From: Rhizobium sp. R711
Lineage (GTDB): Bacteria > Pseudomonadota > Alphaproteobacteria > Rhizobiales > Rhizobiaceae
DNA length: 64,000 nt
NCBI RefSeq assembly: GCF_002211365.1
Contig: NZ_LOKZ01000001.1
Coordinates: forward strand, 124,001 to 188,000
Direction of reading: 5' to 3'
Positions 10,273 to 17,590 of this stretch are shown here, in pieces (the first letter of the stretch is position 1; every line of letters begins with the position of its first letter). Below the pieces are notes generated by a model, which saw nothing but the letters and a program-made list of their open reading frames with translations, did not search any database and was not told where the DNA came from. Position numbers and translations under genes: made by a program.

Positions 10273-11406
10273 GTGGGACAGCTTTTTCTCAGTAACGTTC
10301 AAAAATTCTACGGCGACTACGAGGTCTTGAAGGGCGTACAGCTCGAAGTGAAAAACGGCGAGTTCGTGGTCTTCGTCGGGCCGTCGGGCTGCGGCAAGTC
10401 GACGTTGCTGCGCATGATTGCTGGCCTCGATGCGACGACGGCGGGCGACATCGTCATCGATGGCCTGAGGGTCAACGACCTTCCCCCGGTCAAGCGCGGT
10501 ATTGCCATGGTTTTCCAGTCCTATGCGCTTTACCCGCATATGAGCGTTTTCGAAAACATCGCCTTCCCGCTGCGCGTCGAAAAGATGGAAGAAGAAAAGC
10601 TGAAGGCCAAGGTCGAACATGCCGCGCGCATCCTTCACCTTGATCAGCGCCTGCAGCAAAAGCCCGGGATGCTTTCAGGCGGTCAGCGCCAGCGCGTCGC
10701 GATCGGCCGTGCGATCGTGCGCGAGCCGAAGATCTTTCTGTTCGACGAACCACTGTCCAACCTCGATGCGGCCCTACGTGCCGACATGCGCATCGAGCTC
10801 GCAAAACTGCATCGCCAGCTGAGGGCGACGATGATCTACGTCACGCACGATCAGATCGAGGCGATGACCATGGCGGACCGGATTGTCGTTTTGAATGCCG
10901 GTGAGATCGCACAGACTGGCGCTCCGCTGGAGCTTTACCACAAACCCGCCAACATCTTCGTCGCCGGCTTCATCGGCAATCCGAAGATGAATTTCCTGCC
11001 CGTCACCTGCACGGGCGTCAGCGACGCCGGCGTTGCAGTTGAATACGAAGGACAGATGGCGATCATTCCGGTCACGCCGCGCCAGGACGTTGTCGGCCAG
11101 CCGCTCATATTGGGTGTTCGCCCCGAGCACATCAAGGTCGGCCAGGGCGACATTACCCTCACCGTTACGCCAACGGTCATCGAGCGCCTTGGGGCACAGA
11201 CAGTTGCCTACGCGGCGCTTGACGGCGAGGGCGAGAATTTCTGTGCAACGCTTCCCGGGAGCGCCGCAGTTCGTCCGGATCAGCCGTTGGCGGCCGGGAT
11301 CAATGTTGCGGACTGCCATCTCTTCGATGAGGCGGGCAAATCATTCGATCGTCATGTGGAACTGACAGACATCGACATGAACCTCATTAGCCCGACGGCC
11401 GCCTGA
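10273..11406 (+). CDS. Sugar ABC transporter ATP-binding protein (MalK/UgpC type)
   Basis: A 377-residue cytoplasmic ATPase starting at a GTG preceded by a purine-rich GGGGAAAA. All nucleotide-binding motifs are intact: Walker A GPSGCGKST (near residue 38), signature LSGGQRQR (near 135), Walker B IFLFDEP with downstream LSNLDAALR, and the switch His in YVTHDQ. The C-terminal 130 residues form the OB-fold regulatory domain (GFIGNPKMNFLP, LGVRPEHIKV) typical of CUT1 ATPases. It is the last gene of the 6.0-11.4 kb operon and energises the importer. Confidence 0.93.
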   Translation: MGQLFLSNVQKFYGDYEVLKGVQLEVKNGEFVVFVGPSGCGKSTLLRMIAGLDATTAGDIVIDGLRVNDLPPVKRGIAMVFQSYALYPHMSVFENIAFPLRVEKMEEEKLKAKVEHAARILHLDQRLQQKPGMLSGGQRQRVAIGRAIVREPKIFLFDEPLSNLDAALRADMRIELAKLHRQLRATMIYVTHDQIEAMTMADRIVVLNAGEIAQTGAPLELYHKPANIFVAGFIGNPKMNFLPVTCTGVSDAGVAVEYEGQMAIIPVTPRQDVVGQPLILGVRPEHIKVGQGDITLTVTPTVIERLGAQTVAYAALDGEGENFCATLPGSAAVRPDQPLAAGINVADCHLFDEAGKSFDRHVELTDIDMNLISPTAA

Positions 11407-11434
11407 CCGCTTACGATGCTTACGCCCTCGCCCT

Positions 11435-11731
11435 TCAATACAAAGGATAAAACAGCCGGTTGGCGGGGTAAGCATAGGCGCCGCGATCCACGATCCCCAG
11501 CCGATACATGCAGCTCCTCAGTGCGGTGACGTGCCAAGGATTCGTCGGATAGGGCGAGCCGCGGTAGACGGCCTCGGGCTCGCAATAGCGATACGCTCTA
11601 TCGAACCGCGCCAACAGCAGCGGATCGGAATCCATCCTGACACCGTGAAAGGTTTGCCATTGTCCAGGCGCTTCAGCCGCCGAGACGGCCAATAGACTTG
11701 CTGCCACTCCCACTGCAACCGAAATTCTCAT
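11435..11731 (-). CDS. Small secreted protein of unknown function
   Basis: A 98-residue frame beginning at 11731, with GGGGAGG at good spacing. It opens with a classical signal peptide (MRISVAVGVAASLLAVSAAEA). The mature part is short, rich in Tyr, Pro and Arg, and has two Cys (RYCEPEAV and LRSCMYRL) that could form a disulfide. I recognise no domain. It converges on the ABC ATPase gene 28 bases away and appears to stand alone. The clean signal peptide and ribosome site make it likely to be real. Confidence 0.65.
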   Translation of the reverse strand: MRISVAVGVAASLLAVSAAEAPGQWQTFHGVRMDSDPLLLARFDRAYRYCEPEAVYRGSPYPTNPWHVTALRSCMYRLGIVDRGAYAYPANRLFYPLY

Positions 11732-11803
11732 CGACTTGACCTCCCCGCGCGCCAAACGCCCGCGCAAAAGAAGATGTTTTTCAATTGCGTAAGGTCAAGG
11801 GTC

Positions 11804-12113
11804 CTACATCAAAGGAAGGCGCCCGATGGGCCTTGGACGTGCCACATTGCGAGGCGCCTCGAATTGCAGCCCATGAAAAGGAGTGCTTTGCTCAGCCATC
11901 AGCGTTGGCTCACTGCCGGACGATGTTGTTGTTGTCGAGGCAAAGGGCAACCTTGCAGATCGCCCTCCTGCTGTGCAACTCGAAGCCAATGTCATCACCC
12001 ATCACAAAAATATTGGGTTTGGGCTGCTGTTGCTGCGCAACAGTTGGCGCGGCCAGCGCCGATGTCAGTGAGCAAGCCAATAGACCAAAGCAAAGATTTC
12101 TCATGTTATTCAT
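11804..12113 (-). pseudogene. Arylsulfatase N-terminal remnant
   Basis: From an ATG at 12113 (GGAGGG just upstream) the complement reads a signal peptide (MRNLCFGLLACSLTSALAA) and then QPKPNIFVMGDDIG, the metal-binding N-terminus of rhizobial arylsulfatases. Right after this, near 11984, the frame changes. The next frame reads ASSCTAGGRSARL, resembling the catalytic formylglycine-site Cys motif (normally C-T-A-G-R, here with an extra Gly). The roughly 30 residues that normally separate these motifs are missing, and all later parts are absent. The simplest reading is a sulfatase gene destroyed by an internal deletion plus large 3' loss. Confidence 0.6.
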
Positions 12114-12293
12114 GGCCCTCCATTGATCTGCCTGAGCTTCATAACGCCCAGGGCAAGGGCTTGACCCTCCGGATGCAATCCAAGCAATCGCGTGCATGGG
12201 CTGGCGCGGTGCGCGCACCGAGGCTGATGCGTGAGCAAAGCTTCACACGATGCGAGGCGAAGTGTCTTTCAAAGGCAAAGCGCCCCTGGCCTC

Positions 12294-13394
12294 CTACCAG
12301 ACGAGGCCGCGGGCGGCCACAGCCTCGACGCGCGTAACCACGCCGTTACGATGAAAGACCATCGTGTCGAATAGATTGGAGACGACGCAGGTGTGGTTGG
12401 GGATGATGCGAATCTTCTCGCCGATCTGAGGACGGCTGCCTCCACATCTCGATAAGTCGATGACACCGTGTTCCTCCGACAGTCCTGTAATCACTGCCTC
12501 GGGATAGCCGACCACGGTTCCGAAATCGGCAAAGCCGAGCAGGTCGGAGGTCAGGGCCTTTGATCCGGCGTCGATCACCGCGCGATCGGCCGTCGGACAA
12601 GACACGATTGTTGCCAGCACATGCATGGCACAGTCGGCCTCGCTGCAATGGCCGGCGCGCACCATTGAGCGATCGTTATAGATATACGTCCCTGCGCGAT
12701 GTTCGGTCGCAGCACTGACGAGATGTGCCTCAAAGAGGCTCGGCGTGCCGCCATTGCTGACGACCGGGCACGCAATCCCATCCCTTTCAAGGAGCGAAAG
12801 TGCATTTTCGAAGAACGCTTGAACCGCCACGGCAGCGCCCGGCTTTGGGTAGTTGAGAAGCCCGCCGAAGATCAACCCCGGTGCGTCGCTAATCCGTCTT
12901 GCCAGGCTTCGTGCTTCTTCCGGCGTCTGGACACCGCAGCGCCCGCCGCCCGTGTCGCATTCGACAAGGACGGTCAGTGGCTTGGAAGATGCAAATTTGG
13001 ACGACAGTCCATCGATCGTCACCCCGCTGTCGGCAACCACCTTGAGATCGCAGATTTGCTCGTTGAGCGCACCGAGCCGCTCGAGCTTTTGCGGACCGAG
13101 AATGTTGAAGGTGATCAGGATGTCTTCAAAACCGGCCGCGGCGAAGGCTTCCGCCTCGCTGATCTTCTGGCAGTTGATGCCCTTGGCGCCGGCCGCGATC
13201 TGCTCGGCTGCGAGCGCTGGGATCTTGTGCGTCTTGATATGCGGCCGGAAATTCAGGCCATGTCGATCCATATAGGCCTGGGCGCGGGCGATGTTGGCCG
13301 CCAGCCGATCCTCATCGATGATCGGGCGCGGTGTCGACAGATCGGCGACCCTGTCGCCCGACCTGGCGACGACGGCGAAGGGATTTTCCTGCAT
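12294..13394 (-). CDS. DSD1-family PLP enzyme (D-threonine aldolase / D-hydroxy-amino-acid dehydratase type)
   Basis: A 366-residue fold-type III PLP enzyme with an alanine-racemase-like barrel. The start at 13394 follows the stop of the upstream M81 gene by 16 bases; an earlier in-frame start would overlap that gene. RPHIKTHK near residue 49 contains the Schiff-base Lys, and ECDTGGGRCGVQ is a conserved barrel stretch. Near the C-terminus PNHTCVVSN supplies the His-x-Cys zinc pair used by D-serine dehydratase and D-threonine aldolase. These enzymes cleave or dehydrate D-beta-hydroxy amino acids. It is last in a three-gene minus operon divergent from ridA; RidA proteins hydrolyse enamines released by such dehydratases, which supports a dehydratase role. 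Confidence 0.82.
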   Translation of the reverse strand: MQENPFAVVARSGDRVADLSTPRPIIDEDRLAANIARAQAYMDRHGLNFRPHIKTHKIPALAAEQIAAGAKGINCQKISEAEAFAAAGFEDILITFNILGPQKLERLGALNEQICDLKVVADSGVTIDGLSSKFASSKPLTVLVECDTGGGRCGVQTPEEARSLARRISDAPGLIFGGLLNYPKPGAAVAVQAFFENALSLLERDGIACPVVSNGGTPSLFEAHLVSAATEHRAGTYIYNDRSMVRAGHCSEADCAMHVLATIVSCPTADRAVIDAGSKALTSDLLGFADFGTVVGYPEAVITGLSEEHGVIDLSRCGGSRPQIGEKIRIIPNHTCVVSNLFDTMVFHRNGVVTRVEAVAARGLVW

Positions 13395-13410
13395 ATGACG
13401 CTGCTCCGCG

Positions 13411-14871
13411 TTAGTGACCGTGGGGATTGGTGACCATCGGCCAGATCGTCTTCGGCGCCCGACGGTAAGGTGTCTTGGCTGGATTGTTGGGATAAGGGGT
13501 TCCAGCCGAGCAGTAAATGATTTCCGCAGCAATTTTCGAGAAGGACGCGTAGAAATGATTGGTCGATTTGATGACCAGGATCTTCTTGGAGGTCGGATCG
13601 ATCCCCATGACGGAAAAAAGGCTTGGATCGAAACTCTGGGCGCGCGTCGAATTCAGAATGATATCGATGCCGTTTAGCGTGATGTGTACGGCATCACCGA
13701 ACGGCGCCAAGCTCTCGCCGAAACGCATCTCGGCGTTCTCGACGAGTTTCACGACCCTGACGACCCCATCGACCGGGTTGCCGGTGCCCGGCGCAGACTT
13801 TGCACCGAAGCGCAATGGAATCTCGGCATCCTCACCGGCTGCCATGCAGATCTGCACCGCCATCGGATCCCAGATCGTCCCGATCGCAGCACCAGTCACG
13901 TTTCGATCCAGGAGTTCTTGCAGGAGAACCGTGGCATCGCCGGCCGTGCCGCCACCTGGATTATCCCAGACGTCGGCGATGACGACGGGCCAGGAGGTCG
14001 CGACTGCCGCCTGTGTCACAGCCTCGACTTCGTCCACCTGCGGCATGATGAAGGTGCCCCGTTTGGAAAACAGCTCGAGGCCGAGTTCACGCGCCAAAGC
14101 CTCTCCCTTATCAGGCCTGTCGTTGGTGACGACAAGCATCTTGGTGCCCATTTCCGGCACGTCGCCCGCCATGAAGCCATGGATGACGGAGATTGACAGG
14201 ATGTCGGCATCTTCCTGTTCCAGTCGCATGATCTTGTCGACAAAGGAGCGCATCGGATCGCGCGACGTCGGATAGACGTCGATCATCCGGCAGTCGAAGA
14301 CGGACATGACGGGATGCAGCCGGCCCTCCAGTGTCTCGACCGCAATCTGCCAGAGGTCCTCGGCCCGATCGACGAAGTCCGTGTGCGGAAACTCCTTGAA
14401 GTAGACGAAGAAATCCGCCGCTGCGAGCCGCTTGGCCGTGAGGTGGCTGTGCGGATCAAGCTCGGCGCAGACAAGGATGTCGGGCCCGACGATCTCGCGC
14501 ACCAGCGCCAATATGTCACCTTCTGTATCCTCATAGCCGGCCGCAACCATGGCGCCATGCAGGCCGAGGACAACGGCATCGACCGGCATCGCAGCTTTGA
14601 GCTGATCCAGGATCTCGTTGCGAAGCCCCTCATAGGTCGAGCGGCTGACCAGTCCGGCCGGATCGGCCCAGGCAGCCGTTCCCTCGATCAGCTCCCATCC
14701 CTTCTCTGCGCAGACGCGGCGCCCAACGGTCATGGGTGCCGAGCACAATGTCGGGGTTTGCGGATGCTGACCGGGAGGCGCATAAAGAGACGCCTCGAAC
14801 GCGCGCCGATCGACGCAAATGGGAGAAAAGGTGTTGGTCTCGGTTGCGAGCGCCGCCGTGAAAATGCGCAA
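13411..14871 (-). CDS. M81 family metallopeptidase (MlrC/DUF1485), copy 1
   Basis: A 486-residue member of the MlrC (microcystinase C) family, zinc amidases known for cleaving the Adda-Glu bond of linearised microcystin; most members have unknown natural substrates. The only usable upstream start is TTG at 14871, because a TAA lies in frame just above it. Landmarks are ATETNTFSP at residues 8-16, GLHGAMVAAGYED, the Asp-x-His metal motif in ELDPHSHLT, a further His in FPHTDFVDRAED, and DNPGGGTAGD. It is the middle gene of the minus operon (SnoaL-like, M81, DSD1-type). A second, only distantly similar M81 gene lies in the plus arm of the same locus. Confidence 0.87.
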   Translation of the reverse strand: MRIFTAALATETNTFSPICVDRRAFEASLYAPPGQHPQTPTLCSAPMTVGRRVCAEKGWELIEGTAAWADPAGLVSRSTYEGLRNEILDQLKAAMPVDAVVLGLHGAMVAAGYEDTEGDILALVREIVGPDILVCAELDPHSHLTAKRLAAADFFVYFKEFPHTDFVDRAEDLWQIAVETLEGRLHPVMSVFDCRMIDVYPTSRDPMRSFVDKIMRLEQEDADILSISVIHGFMAGDVPEMGTKMLVVTNDRPDKGEALARELGLELFSKRGTFIMPQVDEVEAVTQAAVATSWPVVIADVWDNPGGGTAGDATVLLQELLDRNVTGAAIGTIWDPMAVQICMAAGEDAEIPLRFGAKSAPGTGNPVDGVVRVVKLVENAEMRFGESLAPFGDAVHITLNGIDIILNSTRAQSFDPSLFSVMGIDPTSKKILVIKSTNHFYASFSKIAAEIIYCSAGTPYPNNPAKTPYRRAPKTIWPMVTNPHGH

Positions 14872-14894
14872 GGGTTCTGGCCTTTAAGTTTTGA

Positions 14895-15380
14895 TCAACC
14901 CATCGGGTTCGGCAAGTAGCCGGTAAAGCCGCATATCTTCCAGCGACCTTCATGCAGCCGGCAATAATAAAGCGTCTGCCACAGCATCACATCGCGCGTG
15001 CCGTCGGCCTTGGCAAGTCCGCCATCGAACTTCTTGCGCACCAGTGCCATGTCAGCTTCGATCTCGATATCCTCGAGCGTTGTGGTGATGAAGATCGCGG
15101 CGCGGGTGTCCTCGAGGAAGGACTGTGTTGCAAAGTCCCTCGCCTGGCGCAGCCACTCGTCGCGATAGGCCGACAAGGTCGGAAACGCCAGACACCACCT
15201 GTCCGGGTTCGCCTGCTTGCGCCCGTCGATGCCGATGAAGCCTTCATCTACGAAATCATCTTCGACCATTGACCAGTCGGCGGCCAGGAAGGCATCGATG
15301 TCACGAGGCACCAGCATCTCCCAGATCGCGTGCCGGGCAACGTCGGACGCGGGAAATGGATTCTTGAACGGATCGCGCAT
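14895..15380 (-). CDS. SnoaL/NTF2-like protein
   Basis: A 161-residue cytoplasmic protein. GGGAGAG precedes the ATG at 15380. The sequence has the alternating helix and sheet pattern of the NTF2/SnoaL superfamily: an N-terminal helix (HAIWEMLVPRDIDAFLAADW), a middle part with IFITTTLEDIEIEADMALVRKKF, and a strand near the C-terminus with RWKICGFTGYLP. Family members are small-molecule isomerases, hydratases or binding proteins; no catalytic residues can be assigned. It heads the minus arm of the divergent cluster, 112 bases from ridA, and so is probably controlled from the same intergenic region. Confidence 0.65.
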   Translation of the reverse strand: MRDPFKNPFPASDVARHAIWEMLVPRDIDAFLAADWSMVEDDFVDEGFIGIDGRKQANPDRWCLAFPTLSAYRDEWLRQARDFATQSFLEDTRAAIFITTTLEDIEIEADMALVRKKFDGGLAKADGTRDVMLWQTLYYCRLHEGRWKICGFTGYLPNPMG

Positions 15381-15392
15381 TTCTCTCCCTTA

Positions 15393-15480
15393 TTAAAATT
15401 CTTTTCATGATCGGTGTTTTTCACTGGTCAAATTCTGCTTTATATGGTCAGTTGTCAACTTATTACGAAAATAATTTGCA
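15393..15480. promoter_or_regulatory. Divergent promoter with two putative RpiR-type operators
   Basis: The 112-bp gap between the SnoaL-like gene and ridA is A+T-rich. It carries two sequences similar to the 5896-5910 palindrome: at 15393-15407, whose complement reads TGAAAAGAATTTTAA, and at 15466-15480, CGAAAATAATTTGCA. Both fit TGAAA-N5-TTTCA with one or two mismatches. One lies near each gene start, as expected if a single regulator controls both arms. The RpiR gene two positions downstream is the obvious candidate. Confidence 0.4.
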
Positions 15481-15492
15481 AGGTCGGTCCGA

Positions 15493-15882
15493 ATGTTCAT
15501 CAAACGTTATGGCGCTATTCAAGAAGGTGCAGGCGGCAAGCCCCTGCCCTTTGCGCGCGCCGTCGAAGCAGACGGCTGGCTCTATGTCTCTGGTCAGGTC
15601 GCCATGGAAAATGGAGAGATCATCGATGGAAATATCGTCGCGCAGACGCACAAGACGATCGAGAACGTGCTGGCTATTCTCAAGGAAGCCGGATACGGCG
15701 CAGAACACGTGGTACGTTGCGGCGTGTGGCTTGATGATCCGCGGGACTTCTGGTCCTTCAACGCGATCTATCAGCAGTACTTCGGCGGCCATCCGCCAGC
15801 CAGGGCCTGTGTTCAGTCTTCGATGATGGTCGATTGCAAGGTCGAAATCGACTGCGTAGCGTACAAGGCGAAGGATCGCTAG
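15493..15882 (+). CDS. RidA family protein (enamine/imine deaminase)
   Basis: A 129-residue member of the RidA/YjgF/UK114 family, trimeric cytoplasmic proteins that hydrolyse reactive enamine/imine intermediates made by PLP-dependent dehydratases or oxidases. Family features include GWLYVSGQVAMENGEII, a helix with QTHKTIENVLAILKEAGY, and PPARACVQSSM, where the Arg that binds the substrate carboxylate sits in the usual place. Length is normal. It opens the plus arm, with the RpiR gene 19 bases downstream. The DSD1-type enzyme in the opposite arm is a plausible source of the enamine. Confidence 0.9.
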   Translation: MFIKRYGAIQEGAGGKPLPFARAVEADGWLYVSGQVAMENGEIIDGNIVAQTHKTIENVLAILKEAGYGAEHVVRCGVWLDDPRDFWSFNAIYQQYFGGHPPARACVQSSMMVDCKVEIDCVAYKAKDR

Positions 15883-15901
15883 GGCAAACGAGGGGACGGG
15901 G

Positions 15902-16765
15902 ATGGACATTTTTTCGACATTGCAGGACGAAAAGGCCAGGCTCTCGCCGTCCGAAAACCGTATCGCGGACATCCTCCTCAACGACTTCGAGTTTGCGGTC
16001 AACGCCTCGATCATCGAGCTTGCCGAAAAGGCCGACGTATCGCCGCCGACGGTGACGCGCTTCTGCCGCCGACTTGGATGTGAGAGCTTTTCCGACTTCA
16101 AGGTCCAGCTCGCAAGGACAGCATATGTCGGCATGCGTTACCTGAAGCCGGAACCCAAAAGCACCAACCCGGGTGATGTCGCGCAGGACATCATCACCAA
16201 GGCGCAAAACGCACTTTTCCTGCTTCATCGTTCGCTCGATCTTGCTGCAATCGAGCTGGCGGCCGAGCGACTTTCGCGCGCCGACATGATCTATGCCTTC
16301 GGCTCCGGTGGCAACTCGTCGATGATCGCCAACGAATTGCAGAACCGACTGTTTCGCTTTGGCTTGCATGTGACGGCAAGCTCGGACCATGGGATGCAAT
16401 TGATGATGGCGGCTGCCGCCAAGTCGACGGACGTGTTGATCGGGTCGTCCTTTAGCGGTCGCAACGGCGAACTCGTGCGCGCATTTACACTTGCGCGCGA
16501 ATCCAGGGTAACAACGATTGCGCTCACCCAAAGCAATAGCCCGGTGGCACAAGTAGCTGAAATCGTTGTTCCCATCGACCTGCAGGAAGGAAGCAATATC
16601 TTCCGTCCGACCTCCACGCGCATCGCCTATCTGGCAGTCGTCGATATTCTTGCCAGTCTCGTTGCCTATGCGATCCAGCCAAAGGCCGCGGTCGCGCTTC
16701 GCCGCATCAAGCAGCAGCTTGTTGCCCACCGCGATGGCGACGATCGGCAACTGCTCGGGGACTAA
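15902..16765 (+). CDS. RpiR/MurR-family transcriptional regulator
   Basis: A 287-residue regulator with an N-terminal RpiR helix-turn-helix (IIELAEKADVSPPTVTRFCR, near residues 40-60) and a C-terminal SIS sugar-phosphate-binding domain that begins around residue 125 (YAFGSGGNSSMIANELQ) and has the conserved GSSFSGRNGELVRAF loop. A strong GAGGGGACGGGG ribosome site precedes the ATG. Members sense phosphorylated sugars; MurR responds to MurNAc-6-phosphate. It lies between ridA and the SDR gene in one operon and is the likely local regulator, possibly acting on the TGAAA-N5-TTTCA elements here and at 5.9 kb. Confidence 0.92.
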   Translation: MDIFSTLQDEKARLSPSENRIADILLNDFEFAVNASIIELAEKADVSPPTVTRFCRRLGCESFSDFKVQLARTAYVGMRYLKPEPKSTNPGDVAQDIITKAQNALFLLHRSLDLAAIELAAERLSRADMIYAFGSGGNSSMIANELQNRLFRFGLHVTASSDHGMQLMMAAAAKSTDVLIGSSFSGRNGELVRAFTLARESRVTTIALTQSNSPVAQVAEIVVPIDLQEGSNIFRPTSTRIAYLAVVDILASLVAYAIQPKAAVALRRIKQQLVAHRDGDDRQLLGD

Positions 16766-16787
16766 CCGTTTGAAGAAGGGATGCTGC

Positions 16788-17564
16788 ATGACACAGACGG
16801 TAGCGATCGTGACCGGTGCTGCGGGCGATATTGGACGGGCCATTGCAGAGCGTCTGGCAGACGATCACGATGTCGTCTTCATGGTCGATATTGACCTCGC
16901 CGCAGTCGAAAAGGCTGCCCATGCTCTTGGCCCGAGCGAGCGTTTTGTCGCGCACGGCGCAGACGTGACCAGCCAAACGAGTGTCGCCGCAATGGCCCGG
17001 CAGGCCGCCTCTTTTGGTTCGGTTCGCACACTGGTCAACAATGCCGGTGCAGCACGCGCCGTCAGCCTCCACGATACGACGCCCGAGATCTGGAGGATGG
17101 ACAATGCGCTCAATCTCGAGGCTGCCTTCTTGTGCTTCCGCTCCGTTGAAGATCTGCTTGCGGCGTCGAAGGGATCGGTGATCAACATCGCATCCGTTAA
17201 CGGCATGAGCGTCTTTGGTCACCCCGCCTACAGCGCGGCGAAGGCGGGACTGCTGCATTTTACCAAGCTGGTTGCGGTGGAATATGGAAAGCTTGGTATC
17301 CGCTCGAACGCGGTTGCGCCCGGAACTGTGCGCACGCAGGCATGGGAGGCGCGCGCGGCAGAAAACCCCAACGTCTTCGAGGAGGCCCGCCGCTGGTACC
17401 CGCTCCAGCGGATCGTCGACCCCGAGGATGTGGCCAACGCCGTAGCGTTTCTGGCCGGATCGCACGCGGCTGCAATCACCGGCGTCTGCCTGCCGGTCGA
17501 TTGCGGTCTGACAGCCGGTCAGGCCGAGCTTGCCCGGACATTTTCGCAGTCCGAGCACTATTAA
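16788..17564 (+). CDS. Short-chain dehydrogenase/reductase
   Basis: A 258-residue classical SDR. The ATG at 16788 puts the cofactor motif (TGAAGDIGRA) at residue 9. The rest of the family pattern is intact: NNAGAA, the catalytic Ser in INIASVNG, the Tyr-x3-Lys motif in YSAAKAG, and a PG motif (APGTVRTQ). The acidic residue after strand 2 (VDIDLAAV) suggests NAD preference. In this operon it probably oxidises or reduces a sugar or hydroxy acid released by the neighbouring hydrolases. The GH20 gene follows 26 bases later. Substrate not predictable. Confidence 0.9.
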   Translation: MTQTVAIVTGAAGDIGRAIAERLADDHDVVFMVDIDLAAVEKAAHALGPSERFVAHGADVTSQTSVAAMARQAASFGSVRTLVNNAGAARAVSLHDTTPEIWRMDNALNLEAAFLCFRSVEDLLAASKGSVINIASVNGMSVFGHPAYSAAKAGLLHFTKLVAVEYGKLGIRSNAVAPGTVRTQAWEARAAENPNVFEEARRWYPLQRIVDPEDVANAVAFLAGSHAAAITGVCLPVDCGLTAGQAELARTFSQSEHY

Positions 17565-17590
17565 GAGATACACTAGAAAGAGGAACGGAC

